This document shows positions 51,970-63,286 of a stretch of DNA of 64,000 nucleotides, piece after piece. Each line of letters starts with the position of its first letter. Position 1 is the stretch's first letter. The translations under genes and the position numbers were made by a program. This DNA is from Marinobacter sp. BGYM27. GTDB taxonomy: Bacteria > Pseudomonadota > Gammaproteobacteria > Pseudomonadales > Oleiphilaceae. Under the pieces are notes generated by a model. That model was given only the letters and a program-made list of their open reading frames with translations. It made no database searches and had not been told where the DNA came from. The DNA is taken from assembly GCA_025153445.1 (NCBI GenBank), contig JANZNS010000007.1, forward strand, positions 62,001 to 126,000, read 5' to 3'.

Positions 51970-53263
51970 CAAACACTTTGGAATTTCGCTTCACGTTGTA
52001 ACTGGCAAGCTTCGGCCCGGGCAAAGACTGGACGCTGCTGGGCTCAAATCCACGCTCGCGGAACCAGTGTTCGGTCTGAGTGGTCAGAACAAACAGACGC
52101 TCAATACCTCTCTCACGCGCGGTCTTCTCAACCATCTCCAGAATCTCGTCACCACGGCCGGAACGCCGGTACTCCGGATCAACCGCAAAGCAGGATAGCT
52201 CGCCGGATTTTTCCTCCGGATATTCATGCAGTGCGGCACAGCCCACGATAGTGCCGTCGCGCTCAACTACGGTGAAGCGGTCAACTTCTGTTTCCAGCAT
52301 CTCACGCGAACGGCGCACCAGAATGCCCTGCTCTTCAAGCGGCTGTATCAGGCCCAGGATTCCGCCGATGTCCTCCACTACGGCCCGGCGAATCTGCTCA
52401 TAATCATCATCGCTCACCAGGGTGCCGGAACCATCACGCGTGAATAGCTCTTCAAGCAGCGCGCCATCGCGTACGAAGCTGATAATCTGGCTGCGACGAA
52501 CCCCGCGAACGCAGGCATCACAGGCAGCACGGATCAAATCAGCGTCATGACCTTCCAGCGAACTGTGCTCCAGCAATCCACGCGCCTGACGCACTGTCAG
52601 CTCACGAATCAGCTCGCCATCTTCATCAAGGACCCCATCTTCATCGGTGAAAATGATCAGTTTTTCTGCTTTCAGCGCCGAGGCAACCTGGCTGGCAACG
52701 TTCTCGTAGGACAGGTTGAATACGTCACCCGTCGGGGAATAACCCAGGGGTGGAAGCAACACAATATGTCCCAGCGCCAACAGGGATTCGATGCCGGCCA
52801 CATCGACACGACGGACTTTACCCGTATAGCCGAAATCCACCCCGTCCAGAACGCCCACAGGACGCGCTGAAACAAGATTACCGCTGCTGACCCGGATCCG
52901 CGCGCCATGCATCGGCGAGTTCACAAGCCCCATCGAAAGCCGGCTTTCCAGATGTGATCGCAGCGCGCTGGCCGCTTCAATTACCAGCGGCAACTGATCT
53001 TCCGGAGTCACGCGCAACCCGTCGCAGAAGGTAGAATCCAGCCCTGCCTGATCAAAGCGCTCCTGAATCTGGGGGCGCGCACCAAATGCCACCACCAGCC
53101 GCACGCCGAGGCTGCTCAACAGTGTGATGTCGTGGATGATGTTGATCAGATTTTCATGGGCGAGTGCTTCCCCGCCCAGAGTGAGCACAACGGTTCGGCC
53201 CCGGTGGGCATTAATATAAGGGGATGAATGGCGGAATCCGTGCAGCCAGTCATTGGATTTCAA
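51953..53263 (-). CDS. argA: N-acetylglutamate synthase
   Basis: 436 residues. TTG 53263 is chosen: GAGGAG lies nine bases upstream and the protein then starts LKSNDWLHGFRHSSPYINAHRG, matching Pseudomonas-type ArgA in length (about 432). An N-terminal amino-acid kinase domain (VVLTLGGEALAHENLINIIHDI) is followed by a C-terminal GNAT domain (CAALHEYPEEKSGELSCFAVDPEYRRSGRGDEIL). It makes N-acetylglutamate from glutamate and acetyl-CoA, first step of arginine synthesis, inhibited by arginine in this family. Confidence 0.95.
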   Translation of the reverse strand: MKSNDWLHGFRHSSPYINAHRGRTVVLTLGGEALAHENLINIIHDITLLSSLGVRLVVAFGARPQIQERFDQAGLDSTFCDGLRVTPEDQLPLVIEAASALRSHLESRLSMGLVNSPMHGARIRVSSGNLVSARPVGVLDGVDFGYTGKVRRVDVAGIESLLALGHIVLLPPLGYSPTGDVFNLSYENVASQVASALKAEKLIIFTDEDGVLDEDGELIRELTVRQARGLLEHSSLEGHDADLIRAACDACVRGVRRSQIISFVRDGALLEELFTRDGSGTLVSDDDYEQIRRAVVEDIGGILGLIQPLEEQGILVRRSREMLETEVDRFTVVERDGTIVGCAALHEYPEEKSGELSCFAVDPEYRRSGRGDEILEMVEKTARERGIERLFVLTTQTEHWFRERGFEPSSVQSLPGPKLASYNVKRNSKVFVKRLA

Positions 53264-53357
53264 GCGCGTTGTCTCCTCGTTGTGACACATTAGATGTGCG
53301 GTCAAATAAAAACAGTCAGAACCGATACAATCGGTCAGTATGGGTTTCAGCCGAAAC

Positions 53358-54572
53358 TCAGCTCTTCAGCTCAGCGGCTGATGCGTCATCGACACAAAAA
53401 TGCTGGATCAGACGCGACAAGATATCCACCGCCGGCTTGACCTGGGACAGGTCGAGATATTCATCCGGTTGATGGGCCTGATCGATGTAACCCGGCCCCA
53501 TGACCAGCGTTTCCATACCCAGCTTCTGCAGCCAGGGCGCCTCAGTTGCAAACGCCACCGATTGTGCGCTGTGACCCGTCAGACGCTCGCAAACTTTCAC
53601 CAGCGCCGCATCCGGCGAGGTTTCAAAAGGCGGCACACCATCGAACAGCGGCTCGAAACGCATACCAAGATTGCGCTCGCGAGCCAGCGGCTGAATCCGA
53701 TCGAGAATAGCCTGACGCAATTCATCCATCTGCATGCCCGGTAACGGGCGCAAATCAAAGTGCAGCTCGCAGTTGGCGCAGATCCGGTTGGGATTGTCTC
53801 CGCCATGAATGCATCCCAGGTTCAGGGTCGGCACCTGCACATCAAAATTGGGATTCTGGTAGCGGTTCTGCCATTCCCCTCGCAGGGTCAGCAGCTCCCC
53901 AATAGCAGCATGCATGCCTTCCATCGCGTTACGGCCCAGAGAAGGGTCGGACGAGTGGCCTGACTGGCCGTCAAACACCAGCCGCTCCATCATGATGCCC
54001 TTGTGCATGCGCACGGGTTTAAGCCCGGTGGGCTCGCCAATTACTGCGTAGCGCGCCTTGGGCCGGCCCGATTCCGCCAGCGCCCGGGCACCGTTCATAG
54101 AGCTCTCTTCGTCGGCGGTCGCCAGAATAATCAGTGGCTGCTTCAGGGGCGTTCCGGTAAACGCTTTGGCCGCTTCAATCGCCAGCGCAAAGAAGCCCTT
54201 CATGTCGCATGTGCCCAGCCCGTACCAGCGATCATCACGATCGGTCAGCTTGAAGGGATCACTCTGCCAGCGTTTGTCGTCATAAGGCACGGTGTCGGTG
54301 TGACCGGAGAGCACCAGCCCGCCGGAACCACTGCCGAGCGTCGCGATAAGGTTATATTTACCGGGCATGCCCGGCACCGGCAAGATTTCCACTGCGAACC
54401 CCATAGGTTCCAGCCAGTGGGCCAGGGTCTGAACGACCGATTCGTTGCTGTGATCCCACTCCGGCGATGCACTCGAGATCGACGGCTGAGATACCAGTGA
54501 CGCTATCATGTCCCGGATTCCCGGAGGCTGGGCACCTGCAACCGCATTCGCCCGCACTTTTTCGCCACTCAT
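53358..54572 (-). CDS. argE: Acetylornithine deacetylase
   Basis: 404 residues, M20 metallopeptidase family. Metal ligands and catalytic residues appear in VLSGHTDTVPYDDKRW, GLGTCDMKGFFALAIEA (bridging Asp) and ATADEESSMNGARALAE (catalytic Glu). It frees ornithine from N-acetylornithine. The C-terminus SVAFATEAPWLQKLGMETLVMGPGYIDQAHQPDEYL is typical of ArgE. It starts 3 bases after the unknown gene at 54576, suggesting one transcript, and lies upstream of argA on the same strand. Confidence 0.95.
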   Translation of the reverse strand: MSGEKVRANAVAGAQPPGIRDMIASLVSQPSISSASPEWDHSNESVVQTLAHWLEPMGFAVEILPVPGMPGKYNLIATLGSGSGGLVLSGHTDTVPYDDKRWQSDPFKLTDRDDRWYGLGTCDMKGFFALAIEAAKAFTGTPLKQPLIILATADEESSMNGARALAESGRPKARYAVIGEPTGLKPVRMHKGIMMERLVFDGQSGHSSDPSLGRNAMEGMHAAIGELLTLRGEWQNRYQNPNFDVQVPTLNLGCIHGGDNPNRICANCELHFDLRPLPGMQMDELRQAILDRIQPLARERNLGMRFEPLFDGVPPFETSPDAALVKVCERLTGHSAQSVAFATEAPWLQKLGMETLVMGPGYIDQAHQPDEYLDLSQVKPAVDILSRLIQHFCVDDASAAELKS

Positions 54573-54575
54573 GGA

Positions 54576-56168
54576 TCAGTTCTCCAATTCACCATTCACG
54601 TTGTTCGGCCCGGTTGACGGCGCATCCTGCACCGGCTGCTCGGCCGGTGCCAGTTCATCATCATTGCCGGCCGGATCGAGTAGCCGGTCAGGCTCTTGCA
54701 CCGGGGTGCGCCTGACGCTGGTATCGTCCGGTACCTGCGATTGTTCTGGCGAGGCATCAGGCCCTGTTGTAGCGCTTTCAGCGCCTGTAGCGGGCTGACC
54801 CTCTGCATTCACATTTTCATCCGTACCCGCTTCGTCGCCGGCAGAGCGGGGGTTGGCCTCGTTCTCCGGCGTTGCAGCAGGCGCTTCGGGTGCGGGTGGT
54901 TCAAGGCCGCGATCGCCCTGGCGGCGCCATACTTCAAACAGTGTAATCGCAGTAACCGGCAGCGGATAGGCCACTTCGCCACCATCCACAATTCGGGTCA
55001 GGTTGAGGCGACGATCATCCGTTCCGGACAATCGCCCCTCCACCACACGGCCACTACTCAGCGTCACCCGCACATCACGCCCCACCCACCGACTAGCTTC
55101 CGCCGCATCCGAGATGCGAAAACGCTGCTGGGTCGGCGACTTGTCGGCCTGCATTTGCGACTGGGATCCGGGGGTCAGCACGGGGTTCGGTTTTTCGATC
55201 TGGCGCACGAACAAATCCGGAACACGGGCGCCGTTGTAAAACACGTCAAAATTATCAAGCTGCGGATCGGCACCAATTTCAGGCGCTGAGACACCACGGC
55301 GAGGTAAACCATACAAAGGATCACCCGCAGTGAGCGTTGCCTTGAGTTCACCTCCATCCCGCATCCAGACCTTGTAAAGTGCCAACAGCTGATCACTGGG
55401 CTTGTAGCCCAGCTTCGCCAGTCGCTGCGCAAAGTCAGCGGCAGCCTTGCCGGCCCAAACATTCACATCCGTATCCGCTTCGCGGGCGCAAAACGCGGCT
55501 ACACGCCGCATGAATCCACCATCACGCAGGGTGAACAGCACCTGGCCGCTGTAGGCTTCCAGACCTTCCTCTGTAAGCCCCTCTGTCAGCCCATGGTCCG
55601 GCAATCGCAAATCAAGGCTACCGAGCTTGCCGCCGTTGACCTCAAGCGCCAGACCACCTTCAGAGCCGTCCGATGCGCTGCGGGATAGCTTCAGGTCAGC
55701 CGCAATCTGATCCACTCCCAGTGCCATCAGTTGCGACAACCCGAGTTCGCCTGTGCCGCATGGGACTTTTAACAGGCCAGACTGCTGAATGCCGTCCTCC
55801 GACGCCACCCAGTCACGCATGAGGTTGGTATCCATCGCCATCCGGGCATTCTCGACATCCGCTTCCCAAACCTGTGGGAGCGGCCCACCGGTGAGCATGC
55901 TGATCAATGAGGAAGGCGAATCTGCAATAAACGTAACGCGGTTGATTTTCAGCGGTTGGGTCACGCTGAAGTGCTGGTATTCAATATCGTAGACCGAGAC
56001 CTGCCCGGCAATACTGGAGCCGATCCCGCCCCATTTCAGCACCCCCTCACGGGCAACTGATTCCTGTAATTGCGTCAGGGTTTGGTTCACCTGATACCAG
56101 GCTGCGCCCTTGAATGCGACATACCCCAATAGCAAGAGACCCACGAGAGACAAAAACAGCTTTTTCAT
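54576..56168 (-). CDS. Membrane-anchored protein of unknown function
   Basis: 530 residues. One N-terminal hydrophobic helix (LFLSLVGLLLLGYVAFKGAAWY) anchors a periplasmic body with beta-rich stretches (GSSIAGQVSVYDIEYQHFSVTQPLKINRVTF) resembling DUF945-type or AsmA-like folds without certain match. Residues about 375-440 look like an Sm-like strand pair (VRVTLSSGRVVEGRLSGTDDRRLNLTRIVDGGEVAYPL). The C-terminal 90 residues are acidic, Pro/Ala/Glu-rich and disordered. I do not recognise its function. It is followed by argE with 3 bases between. Confidence 0.75.
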   Translation of the reverse strand: MKKLFLSLVGLLLLGYVAFKGAAWYQVNQTLTQLQESVAREGVLKWGGIGSSIAGQVSVYDIEYQHFSVTQPLKINRVTFIADSPSSLISMLTGGPLPQVWEADVENARMAMDTNLMRDWVASEDGIQQSGLLKVPCGTGELGLSQLMALGVDQIAADLKLSRSASDGSEGGLALEVNGGKLGSLDLRLPDHGLTEGLTEEGLEAYSGQVLFTLRDGGFMRRVAAFCAREADTDVNVWAGKAAADFAQRLAKLGYKPSDQLLALYKVWMRDGGELKATLTAGDPLYGLPRRGVSAPEIGADPQLDNFDVFYNGARVPDLFVRQIEKPNPVLTPGSQSQMQADKSPTQQRFRISDAAEASRWVGRDVRVTLSSGRVVEGRLSGTDDRRLNLTRIVDGGEVAYPLPVTAITLFEVWRRQGDRGLEPPAPEAPAATPENEANPRSAGDEAGTDENVNAEGQPATGAESATTGPDASPEQSQVPDDTSVRRTPVQEPDRLLDPAGNDDELAPAEQPVQDAPSTGPNNVNGELEN

Positions 56169-56371
56169 GCCGACTACTCTTTAAATCTGATGATAAGAAC
56201 CCCAGAACTGATCGTGAAGACACCCACTTTTCAGAGGTATTCTGAAGTGTTATTCCCTGGCATAGAGCCTGGCAAGCTATACTCTAGCAGGTTGCGGGCC
56301 ATTCGCAGGGAGTGACCGCGCATTTTCGGCTGAGACATATCTCGAAATCATATCGGAGAGACTTCAGCGGC

Positions 56372-56806
56372 ATGATGAGTCAGCACGAACGCGCTTTTAT
56401 TCGCCACCCGGCTGATATTCCACTGGAGGTCAGCCCTCACACGGTCGCGCGCACCACCGGTGCAGTCCGGAACCTGAGCCCGGGCGGACTGGCGTTTTCG
56501 TCCACTCGTCCCTACCCAATCGGCAGTGATATCCGCCTCTGCATTCGCTGCTCACCCCACCCACTGGATGTACTCGGGCAAGTCATGTGGTGCGAAAGCA
56601 GCTCCGAGGGATATGAGGTCGGCATCGCGTTCTACAGCCCCAATGACGCCTATCACGTCAGAATGGTGGAGCAGATCTGCCAGATTGAACAATACCGTCA
56701 GGATGCGTGGAGGCAGGAAGGGCGTTGCCTGTCACAGGAGCAGGCCGCGCGGGAGTGGATTGACCTCTACGCCGATCAGTTTGCCCAGGGTGGCTGGTCA
56801 GAATAA
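56372..56806 (+). CDS. PilZ-domain protein
   Basis: 144 residues from ATG 56372. The c-di-GMP motifs of PilZ are visible: RAFIRHP (RxxxR) and NLSPGGLAF (N-x-S-x-x-G). The middle (IRLCIRCSPHPLDVLGQVMWCE) completes the barrel; the tail is helical. It should be a single-domain c-di-GMP receptor. Divergent from the unknown gene at 54576-56168. Confidence 0.88.
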   Translation: MMSQHERAFIRHPADIPLEVSPHTVARTTGAVRNLSPGGLAFSSTRPYPIGSDIRLCIRCSPHPLDVLGQVMWCESSSEGYEVGIAFYSPNDAYHVRMVEQICQIEQYRQDAWRQEGRCLSQEQAAREWIDLYADQFAQGGWSE

Positions 56807-56854
56807 GCTGCCAGCCAGCCTGGGCAATCACTGCCGACGATCCAGTCCGAAACC

Positions 56855-57913
<1,059 letters not shown>

Positions 57914-57922
57914 TTAACGCGC

Positions 57923-60595
57923 TCAGAACGTAATCGTCACATCCGGTGCCACCTTCGCAAGCTGGGCGCGGAAAATCTCCCGGATCCGCTCCAGACCGGC
58001 ATCGGTTTCAGACTCGAACCTCAGCACCAGCACCGGGGTCGTATTGGAGGCACGGCACAAACCCCAGCCATCCGGGTAGTCCACCCGCACGCCATCAATA
58101 CTGGACAGATTGCCGTCACCAAAGTCGCCTTCGGCACTCAGCTTTTCGATGATGGCGAACTTGTTTTCATCGGTCACCGCAACATTGAGTTCGGGCGTGC
58201 TGATATCGTCGGGCAACTCTGCAAAAACATCATCGCTGTCGCGATCTTCAACCCCGAGTATTTCCAGCAGACGGGCAGCCGAATAAAGCCCGTCATCAAA
58301 ACCGTACCAGCGCTCCTTGAAGAAAACATGACCCGACATTTCGCCGGCCAGCAAGGCACCCGTCTCGCGCATTTTCGCTTTCATCAGCGAGTGGCCTGTC
58401 TTCCACATAATGGGGCGGCCGCCCGCTTCGTTGATAACACCGGCCAGCCGGCGGCTGCATTTGACGTCGTAAATCACATCCGCGCCGGGATTGCGCGAGA
58501 CCACATCGCGGGCAAACAGCATTAGCAAACGGTCAGGCCAGATAATCTTACCGGTATTGGTCACCACGCCCAGACGGTCGCCATCGCCATCAAATGCCAG
58601 ACCGATATCCGCCTTCTCGGCTTTTACCTTGGCGATCAGCGCCTCGAGGTTTTCCGGCTTGCCCGGGTCCGGATGATGATTGGGGAAGTCGCCGTCAACT
58701 TCACAGAACAGCGGAATGACCTCACAACCCAATTCCTCCACCAGTATCGGCCCCAGCTCACCCGCGATACCGTTACCGGCATCCATCACCACCTTGAGCG
58801 GCGCGGCGACGGCAATATCCTCGATGATCCGGTCAAGATAGGGACGGCGCACATCCTGCTCCGAATACTGACCCTGGCCCTCGGCAAAATCTTGCGCCTG
58901 TATACGTTGCAGCAAATGCTGAATCTGATCGCCAGACAGGGTATCGCCGGCAAGCATCATTTTCAGACCATTATAGTTAGCCGGATTATGACTTCCGGTA
59001 ACCATGACGCCGGAGCCGGTATTCAGCTGATGGGTGGCAAAGTACAGCACCGGCGTTGGCACCGCGCCCACATTGATCACGTTACACCCGGTGCTCATGA
59101 TGCCGCGTGCCAGTGCATCTGCCAGTTCAGGGCTGGAGTGGCGGCCGTCATAGCCTATGCACAGGTCCGTCACCTGACGCGCAAGCGCCTCGGAACCGAT
59201 AGCCTGACCAATCAGACCCACGATTTCGCCCGTCAGGGTTTCGCCCACTACACCGCGAATATCGTAGGCGCGGAAGATAGAAGGAGCCACCTCAACCGAA
59301 GGCAGCAGGGTTTCTTCCACATCAAATCCTTCGGCGCCAAAGATATCGTCGCCACCACCGACAGGCTCACCAAAGCCCAGGACGTCTTCATCACCGTCCA
59401 GCATATCGATATCAAGCGCGTCAGTTTCCTGAAACAAGGGTTCGTCCACAGCGGATTGCCGACCGCCCTTGCCAGCTGACGCTTTGCCGGAGGCATTGGC
59501 GCTGGCCTTAGCCGCCTCTTCAGCCTTGGCCAGGCGCTTCTCGGTGACCTGCGCCAAACGCTGCAAGGCTTCACCGACCGATGCGGCAAGCTCCCACTGG
59601 TAAGCCGGCGCTTTCACCCGCTCTCCCACAAAAGCCTTGTGTGCCCATTGGATCATAGCGGCGACATCCCGGCGCACGCCGGATTGGGCTCGATTGACCA
59701 GCACCCATACCAGCAGCATGGCAATCACCGCAGGCACGACGACAATCAGCAGCGCCATGACGGGATCAACCACCGGGGACAGTGTGTTGGCCGGGTTATA
59801 GGCAATCGACCAGTTGGGCGCTGACAAATCCAGCGACTTTTGCTCGCCACCACCGGCGCCTGCCGCAATCACCGTCTGCGTAGGCCCGGATACGGTCTGA
59901 TTCAACGCCAGACGCCCGCCCAGCGCCGTGTCCGATACCTGAAGTGCGGGTGCCAGTGCCGAGGCCTCAAAAATAACCAGCAGGGTGCCTTTGATGGCAC
60001 GGCTGTTGGGATCAGCGACAGGTGTCGCGTACTGGACATACCACTTGCCATCACGAGGGAAGGCATCGGGATGCAACTGACGCCCGGTTTCAGCCCGCTT
60101 GGCCAGATCCAGGTTGACAAAACTCAGCTCAAACTGACGGCCAGACTGACGATTGATCTCACCGTAAGGAAAAACGAAAACAGCTTTTGTACCGGGCAGC
60201 ATCTGCTGCATCTCATCTACCAGGGCACGGCGTTGGGTGGGCTCATCAATCGCCTGCCGCACGCTACCTTGCAGGCTATAACCGGTCACCACGCCTTTGA
60301 CCAACGCAAGCCGCTGCTCCAGGCGCGATTTTGCCGCAGCCACAACCTGATCAGTCCGTTCTGCCTGCTGGGCATTTTGCGCTGGCTGCAAAACGAGAAC
60401 GTAAAGCAGCGCGGCCGCAACCAAGCCACATAAAAGCACGACAGCGGATTGCTGCAGGGCAATACTGCCCAAACCTTTCAGTTTTGGCCCTTTAGCGTCC
60501 TTTTTTGTCCCTTGCTGCGCCGCCGCTTTTTCCTTCGTCGCCTTCCCTGATTTCTCTGTTGGCGCGTCTGATTCTTTTTTCTTTCCGAGTTTCAT
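57923..60595 (-). CDS. algC: Phosphomannomutase/phosphoglucomutase, long membrane form
   Basis: 890 residues. The C-terminal part (about 430-890) is a complete PMM/PGM: IFRAYDIRGVVGETL, phospho-serine loop VTGSHNPANYNGLK (Ser535), metal loop AFDGDGDRLG, sugar loop GEMSGH and the phosphate site RASNTTPVLVLRFE. The N-terminal 430 residues add a Lys-rich start, one helix near 48-72, a periplasmic domain and a second helix near 290-312, then a linker. Such long AlgC proteins are known from several pseudomonads, whereas P. aeruginosa AlgC is 463 residues. It supplies sugar phosphates for polysaccharide synthesis. Confidence 0.94.
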   Translation of the reverse strand: MKLGKKKESDAPTEKSGKATKEKAAAQQGTKKDAKGPKLKGLGSIALQQSAVVLLCGLVAAALLYVLVLQPAQNAQQAERTDQVVAAAKSRLEQRLALVKGVVTGYSLQGSVRQAIDEPTQRRALVDEMQQMLPGTKAVFVFPYGEINRQSGRQFELSFVNLDLAKRAETGRQLHPDAFPRDGKWYVQYATPVADPNSRAIKGTLLVIFEASALAPALQVSDTALGGRLALNQTVSGPTQTVIAAGAGGGEQKSLDLSAPNWSIAYNPANTLSPVVDPVMALLIVVVPAVIAMLLVWVLVNRAQSGVRRDVAAMIQWAHKAFVGERVKAPAYQWELAASVGEALQRLAQVTEKRLAKAEEAAKASANASGKASAGKGGRQSAVDEPLFQETDALDIDMLDGDEDVLGFGEPVGGGDDIFGAEGFDVEETLLPSVEVAPSIFRAYDIRGVVGETLTGEIVGLIGQAIGSEALARQVTDLCIGYDGRHSSPELADALARGIMSTGCNVINVGAVPTPVLYFATHQLNTGSGVMVTGSHNPANYNGLKMMLAGDTLSGDQIQHLLQRIQAQDFAEGQGQYSEQDVRRPYLDRIIEDIAVAAPLKVVMDAGNGIAGELGPILVEELGCEVIPLFCEVDGDFPNHHPDPGKPENLEALIAKVKAEKADIGLAFDGDGDRLGVVTNTGKIIWPDRLLMLFARDVVSRNPGADVIYDVKCSRRLAGVINEAGGRPIMWKTGHSLMKAKMRETGALLAGEMSGHVFFKERWYGFDDGLYSAARLLEILGVEDRDSDDVFAELPDDISTPELNVAVTDENKFAIIEKLSAEGDFGDGNLSSIDGVRVDYPDGWGLCRASNTTPVLVLRFESETDAGLERIREIFRAQLAKVAPDVTITF

Positions 60596-60658
60596 AGGAT
60601 TCCCGTTGTTCTTTTTCTATCCCGCTGGTAGCCACCAGTATAGATGGATCTTTGCGAA

Positions 60659-61120
60659 TCAGGCGGTGCCGGTAGAACCAAAACCACCGGCACCCCGATC
60701 GCTCGCGTCAAAGGCCTCAACCACCTCGAAATCAGCTTGCACCACTGGCACCAGCACCATCTGGGCAATGCGTTCTCCCGTTTCAATGGTGAAAGCCGTA
60801 TTGCCGCGATTCCAGCAGGACACCATTAATTCTCCCTGATAGTCCGAATCGATCAGGCCTACCAGGTTGCCCAGCACGATGCCGTGCTTATGCCCCAACC
60901 CTGAACGAGGCAGAATCATCGCCGCCAATGACGGATCACCGATATGAATCGACAGGCCGGTTTTGATCAGTTGGGTATCGCCCGGATTGAGAGTAAGCGG
61001 ACCATCAAGGCAGGCCCGCAAGTCCAGCCCGGCGGAACCGTCAGTAGCGTAGGTCGGCATCGGCAACTCGTTACCGATGCGTGAATCAAGAATTCGAACC
61101 TGGAACGTCTGTCGCGTCAT
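60659..61120 (-). CDS. dut: dUTP diphosphatase
   Basis: 153 residues, trimeric dUTPase. All five motifs are present: [33 protein letters not shown] (catalytic Asp in the loop), [11 protein letters not shown] and [10 protein letters not shown]. It converts dUTP to dUMP and pyrophosphate. Located between coaBC and algC as in Pseudomonas. Confidence 0.97.
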   Translation of the reverse strand: MTRQTFQVRILDSRIGNELPMPTYATDGSAGLDLRACLDGPLTLNPGDTQLIKTGLSIHIGDPSLAAMILPRSGLGHKHGIVLGNLVGLIDSDYQGELMVSCWNRGNTAFTIETGERIAQMVLVPVVQADFEVVEAFDASDRGAGGFGSTGTA

Positions 61121-61171
61121 GAATTACGCCTTGCTGCCTGATAGAACACATGTGAATGAAGCGTGTATCGC

Positions 61172-62365
61172 CTAGCGCGATCTTTCTGCAATTAATTCAA
61201 TCAATTCCCGTGCCAGAACGGTTTTTTCAGCCGCCGGAAAAGCACAACTGCCATCCGGCCAGAATACAGTGACGGCATTGCTGTCGCTGTTGAAGCCCAA
61301 CCCGGGTTCTGACACATCGTTGGCGACGATCATATCAAGGTTCTTGCGGCTCATCTTGTCCCGCGCGTAGTGCTCGACATCACGGGTTTCCGCTGCGAAG
61401 CCCACTGTAAAAGGCTTGTCTGGCCGGCCAGCCACGGTGGCCAGCGTGTCTGGATTGCGTACCAGTGCCAGCGCCATCGCACCTTCGGTTTTCTTGATCT
61501 TGTCACCGGCACAGGTTTCGGGGCGATAGTCCGCCACTGCCGCAGTTGCGATAAACAGGTCGCACCCTTCATCAATGACCTGCTGAGTTCTGGCCAGCAT
61601 CTCGTCCGCAGTTTCCACCATTTCCCGACGCACACCCGCCGGGCAAGGTAGCGTAACCGGCCCGCTAACCAGCACAACGTCCGCGCCCGCGTTACGGGCA
61701 GCCAGCGCCAGTGCGTACCCCATTTTCCCCGAGCTGTGATTGGTAATGTAGCGCACGGGATCAATCGGTTCACGGGTCGGGCCGGCCGTAATCACAACCC
61801 GGCGCCCTGCCAGTGCTGTGCCTTTTGCTTGCTCCTGCAGCATGCGCTCCAACAACATCTGCGGTTCGAGCATTCGCCCGGCGCCTACATCCCCGCAAGC
61901 CTGCTCTCCCGCATCCGGCCCCCAGATGGCAACCTGAGGGTCAGCCTCAAGCAGTGCGACATTGCGCTGGGTACGAGCATTACCCCACATGGCTTGATTC
62001 ATGGCTGGGACCACGATGATCGGGGATTCAGTCGCGCAACAAACGGTGCTCAAAAGATCGCTGGCCAGACCATGGGCCAAACGCGCCATAAAATCCGCCG
62101 AGGCTGGCGCAATCATCACGTAATCAGCCCATTTGGCCAGCTCAATATGACCCATGCCGGCTTCGGCTTCCGGGTCCAGCAATGATGTTCTTACCGGCTC
62201 GCCGCTGAGTGCCTGAAATGTCATCGGCGCAACGAACGCTTCTGCCCCGGCCGTCATAACGACCCGAACCTCATAACCGGACTTTTTCAGCAGGCGAACA
62301 AGCTCTGCACTTTTATAGGCTGCAATGCCACCGGTCACTCCCAGTAGGATGCGTTTTTGGGTCAT
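61172..62365 (-). CDS. coaBC: Bifunctional phosphopantothenoylcysteine decarboxylase/synthase
   Basis: 397 residues. The N-terminal flavoprotein domain (CoaC) has GVTGGIAAYKSAELVRLLKKSG and VVPAMNQAMWGN; the C-terminal synthase (CoaB) has ITAGPTREPIDPVRYITNHSSGKMGYALA and FIATAAVADYRPETCAGDKIKK with the dimer lysines. It makes phosphopantetheine for coenzyme A. Divergent from radC, about 160 bases apart. Confidence 0.97.
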   Translation of the reverse strand: MTQKRILLGVTGGIAAYKSAELVRLLKKSGYEVRVVMTAGAEAFVAPMTFQALSGEPVRTSLLDPEAEAGMGHIELAKWADYVMIAPASADFMARLAHGLASDLLSTVCCATESPIIVVPAMNQAMWGNARTQRNVALLEADPQVAIWGPDAGEQACGDVGAGRMLEPQMLLERMLQEQAKGTALAGRRVVITAGPTREPIDPVRYITNHSSGKMGYALALAARNAGADVVLVSGPVTLPCPAGVRREMVETADEMLARTQQVIDEGCDLFIATAAVADYRPETCAGDKIKKTEGAMALALVRNPDTLATVAGRPDKPFTVGFAAETRDVEHYARDKMSRKNLDMIVANDVSEPGLGFNSDSNAVTVFWPDGSCAFPAAEKTVLARELIELIAERSR

Positions 62366-62525
62366 GCCTGCTCCGCGCTTTACGGTGACGGGCCGGGCTT
62401 CGGCCAGTCAGAATGATAGTGCCGATAAGATAGCATCGCTGGCCTTCTGCCGACAGCCTGAACCACGTGGTAAACTGCCGGCGCGCAGGACGCGCACTAT
62501 CTTTTGATCCCGGAGGGAATCGGGC

Positions 62526-63230
62526 ATGACAACACTTGAACACAACCACCAGACCGCCCATAAATCCAGTTGGCCGGCGGATGAACGTCCGCGTGAGCGA
62601 CTGATGCGCCACGGCGCAGATAGCCTCAGTGATGCCGAACTACTCGCTATATTTCTACGTACCGGAACAGCCGGGCAGCCAGTCATGGCCCTGTCACGAT
62701 CGCTGATCGACCAGTTTGGAAATCTCCGCAATCTGATGACCGCGTCATCCCGGCACTTCTGCAGCATCCATGGCTTGGGCGTGGCGAAATATGCACAGGT
62801 GCAGGCCGCCATGGAAATGGCCCGCAGAGTGCTGGATGAGCCGCTGCGCCAGGGCGATCCACTGACATCGCCTGACGATACACGGCGCTATCTCAGCAGT
62901 CGGCTGGCGCACCACCCCCACGAAATATTTGCCGGCCTGTTTCTCGACAACCGACACCGGATTATCCGTTATCAGGAGCTGTTTCGTGGCACGATCGATG
63001 GCGCAGCCGTCTACCCTCGGGAAGTGGTCCGTGCAGCGCTTGAGCATAATGCAGCGGCCGTTATATTTGCCCACAACCACCCCTCAGGTGTCGCTGAGCC
63101 CAGCCAGGCTGATATCAGCCTGACAAAGCGGCTGAAAGACGCACTGCAACTGCTGGACATACGGGTGCTGGACCATATGGTGGTCGGCCACGGCGAGGTT
63201 ATCTCTCTGGCCGAAAGAGGGTTGATGTGA
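62526..63230 (+). CDS. radC: RadC-family JAB/MPN domain protein
   Basis: 234 residues. N-terminal helix-hairpin-helix region ([25 protein letters not shown]), then the JAB domain with metal ligands in [20 protein letters not shown] and [15 protein letters not shown]. Family name comes from DNA repair, but its biochemical role is unsettled. Divergent from coaBC, upstream of rpmB as in Pseudomonas and E. coli. Confidence 0.96.
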   Translation: MTTLEHNHQTAHKSSWPADERPRERLMRHGADSLSDAELLAIFLRTGTAGQPVMALSRSLIDQFGNLRNLMTASSRHFCSIHGLGVAKYAQVQAAMEMARRVLDEPLRQGDPLTSPDDTRRYLSSRLAHHPHEIFAGLFLDNRHRIIRYQELFRGTIDGAAVYPREVVRAALEHNAAAVIFAHNHPSGVAEPSQADISLTKRLKDALQLLDIRVLDHMVVGHGEVISLAERGLM

Positions 63231-63257
63231 ATAATTGGACAAATTCCCAACAATTTT

Positions 63258-63286
63258 TTGCTTCGACCTCGCCATTCTGGTATAAA
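63258..63286 (+). promoter_or_regulatory. Sigma-70 promoter for rpmB-rpmG
   Basis: TTGCTT at 63258-63263 and TATAAA at 63281-63286, 17 bases apart, about 97 bases before the rpmB start codon. It is the best promoter seen in the window by eye. Confidence 0.8.
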
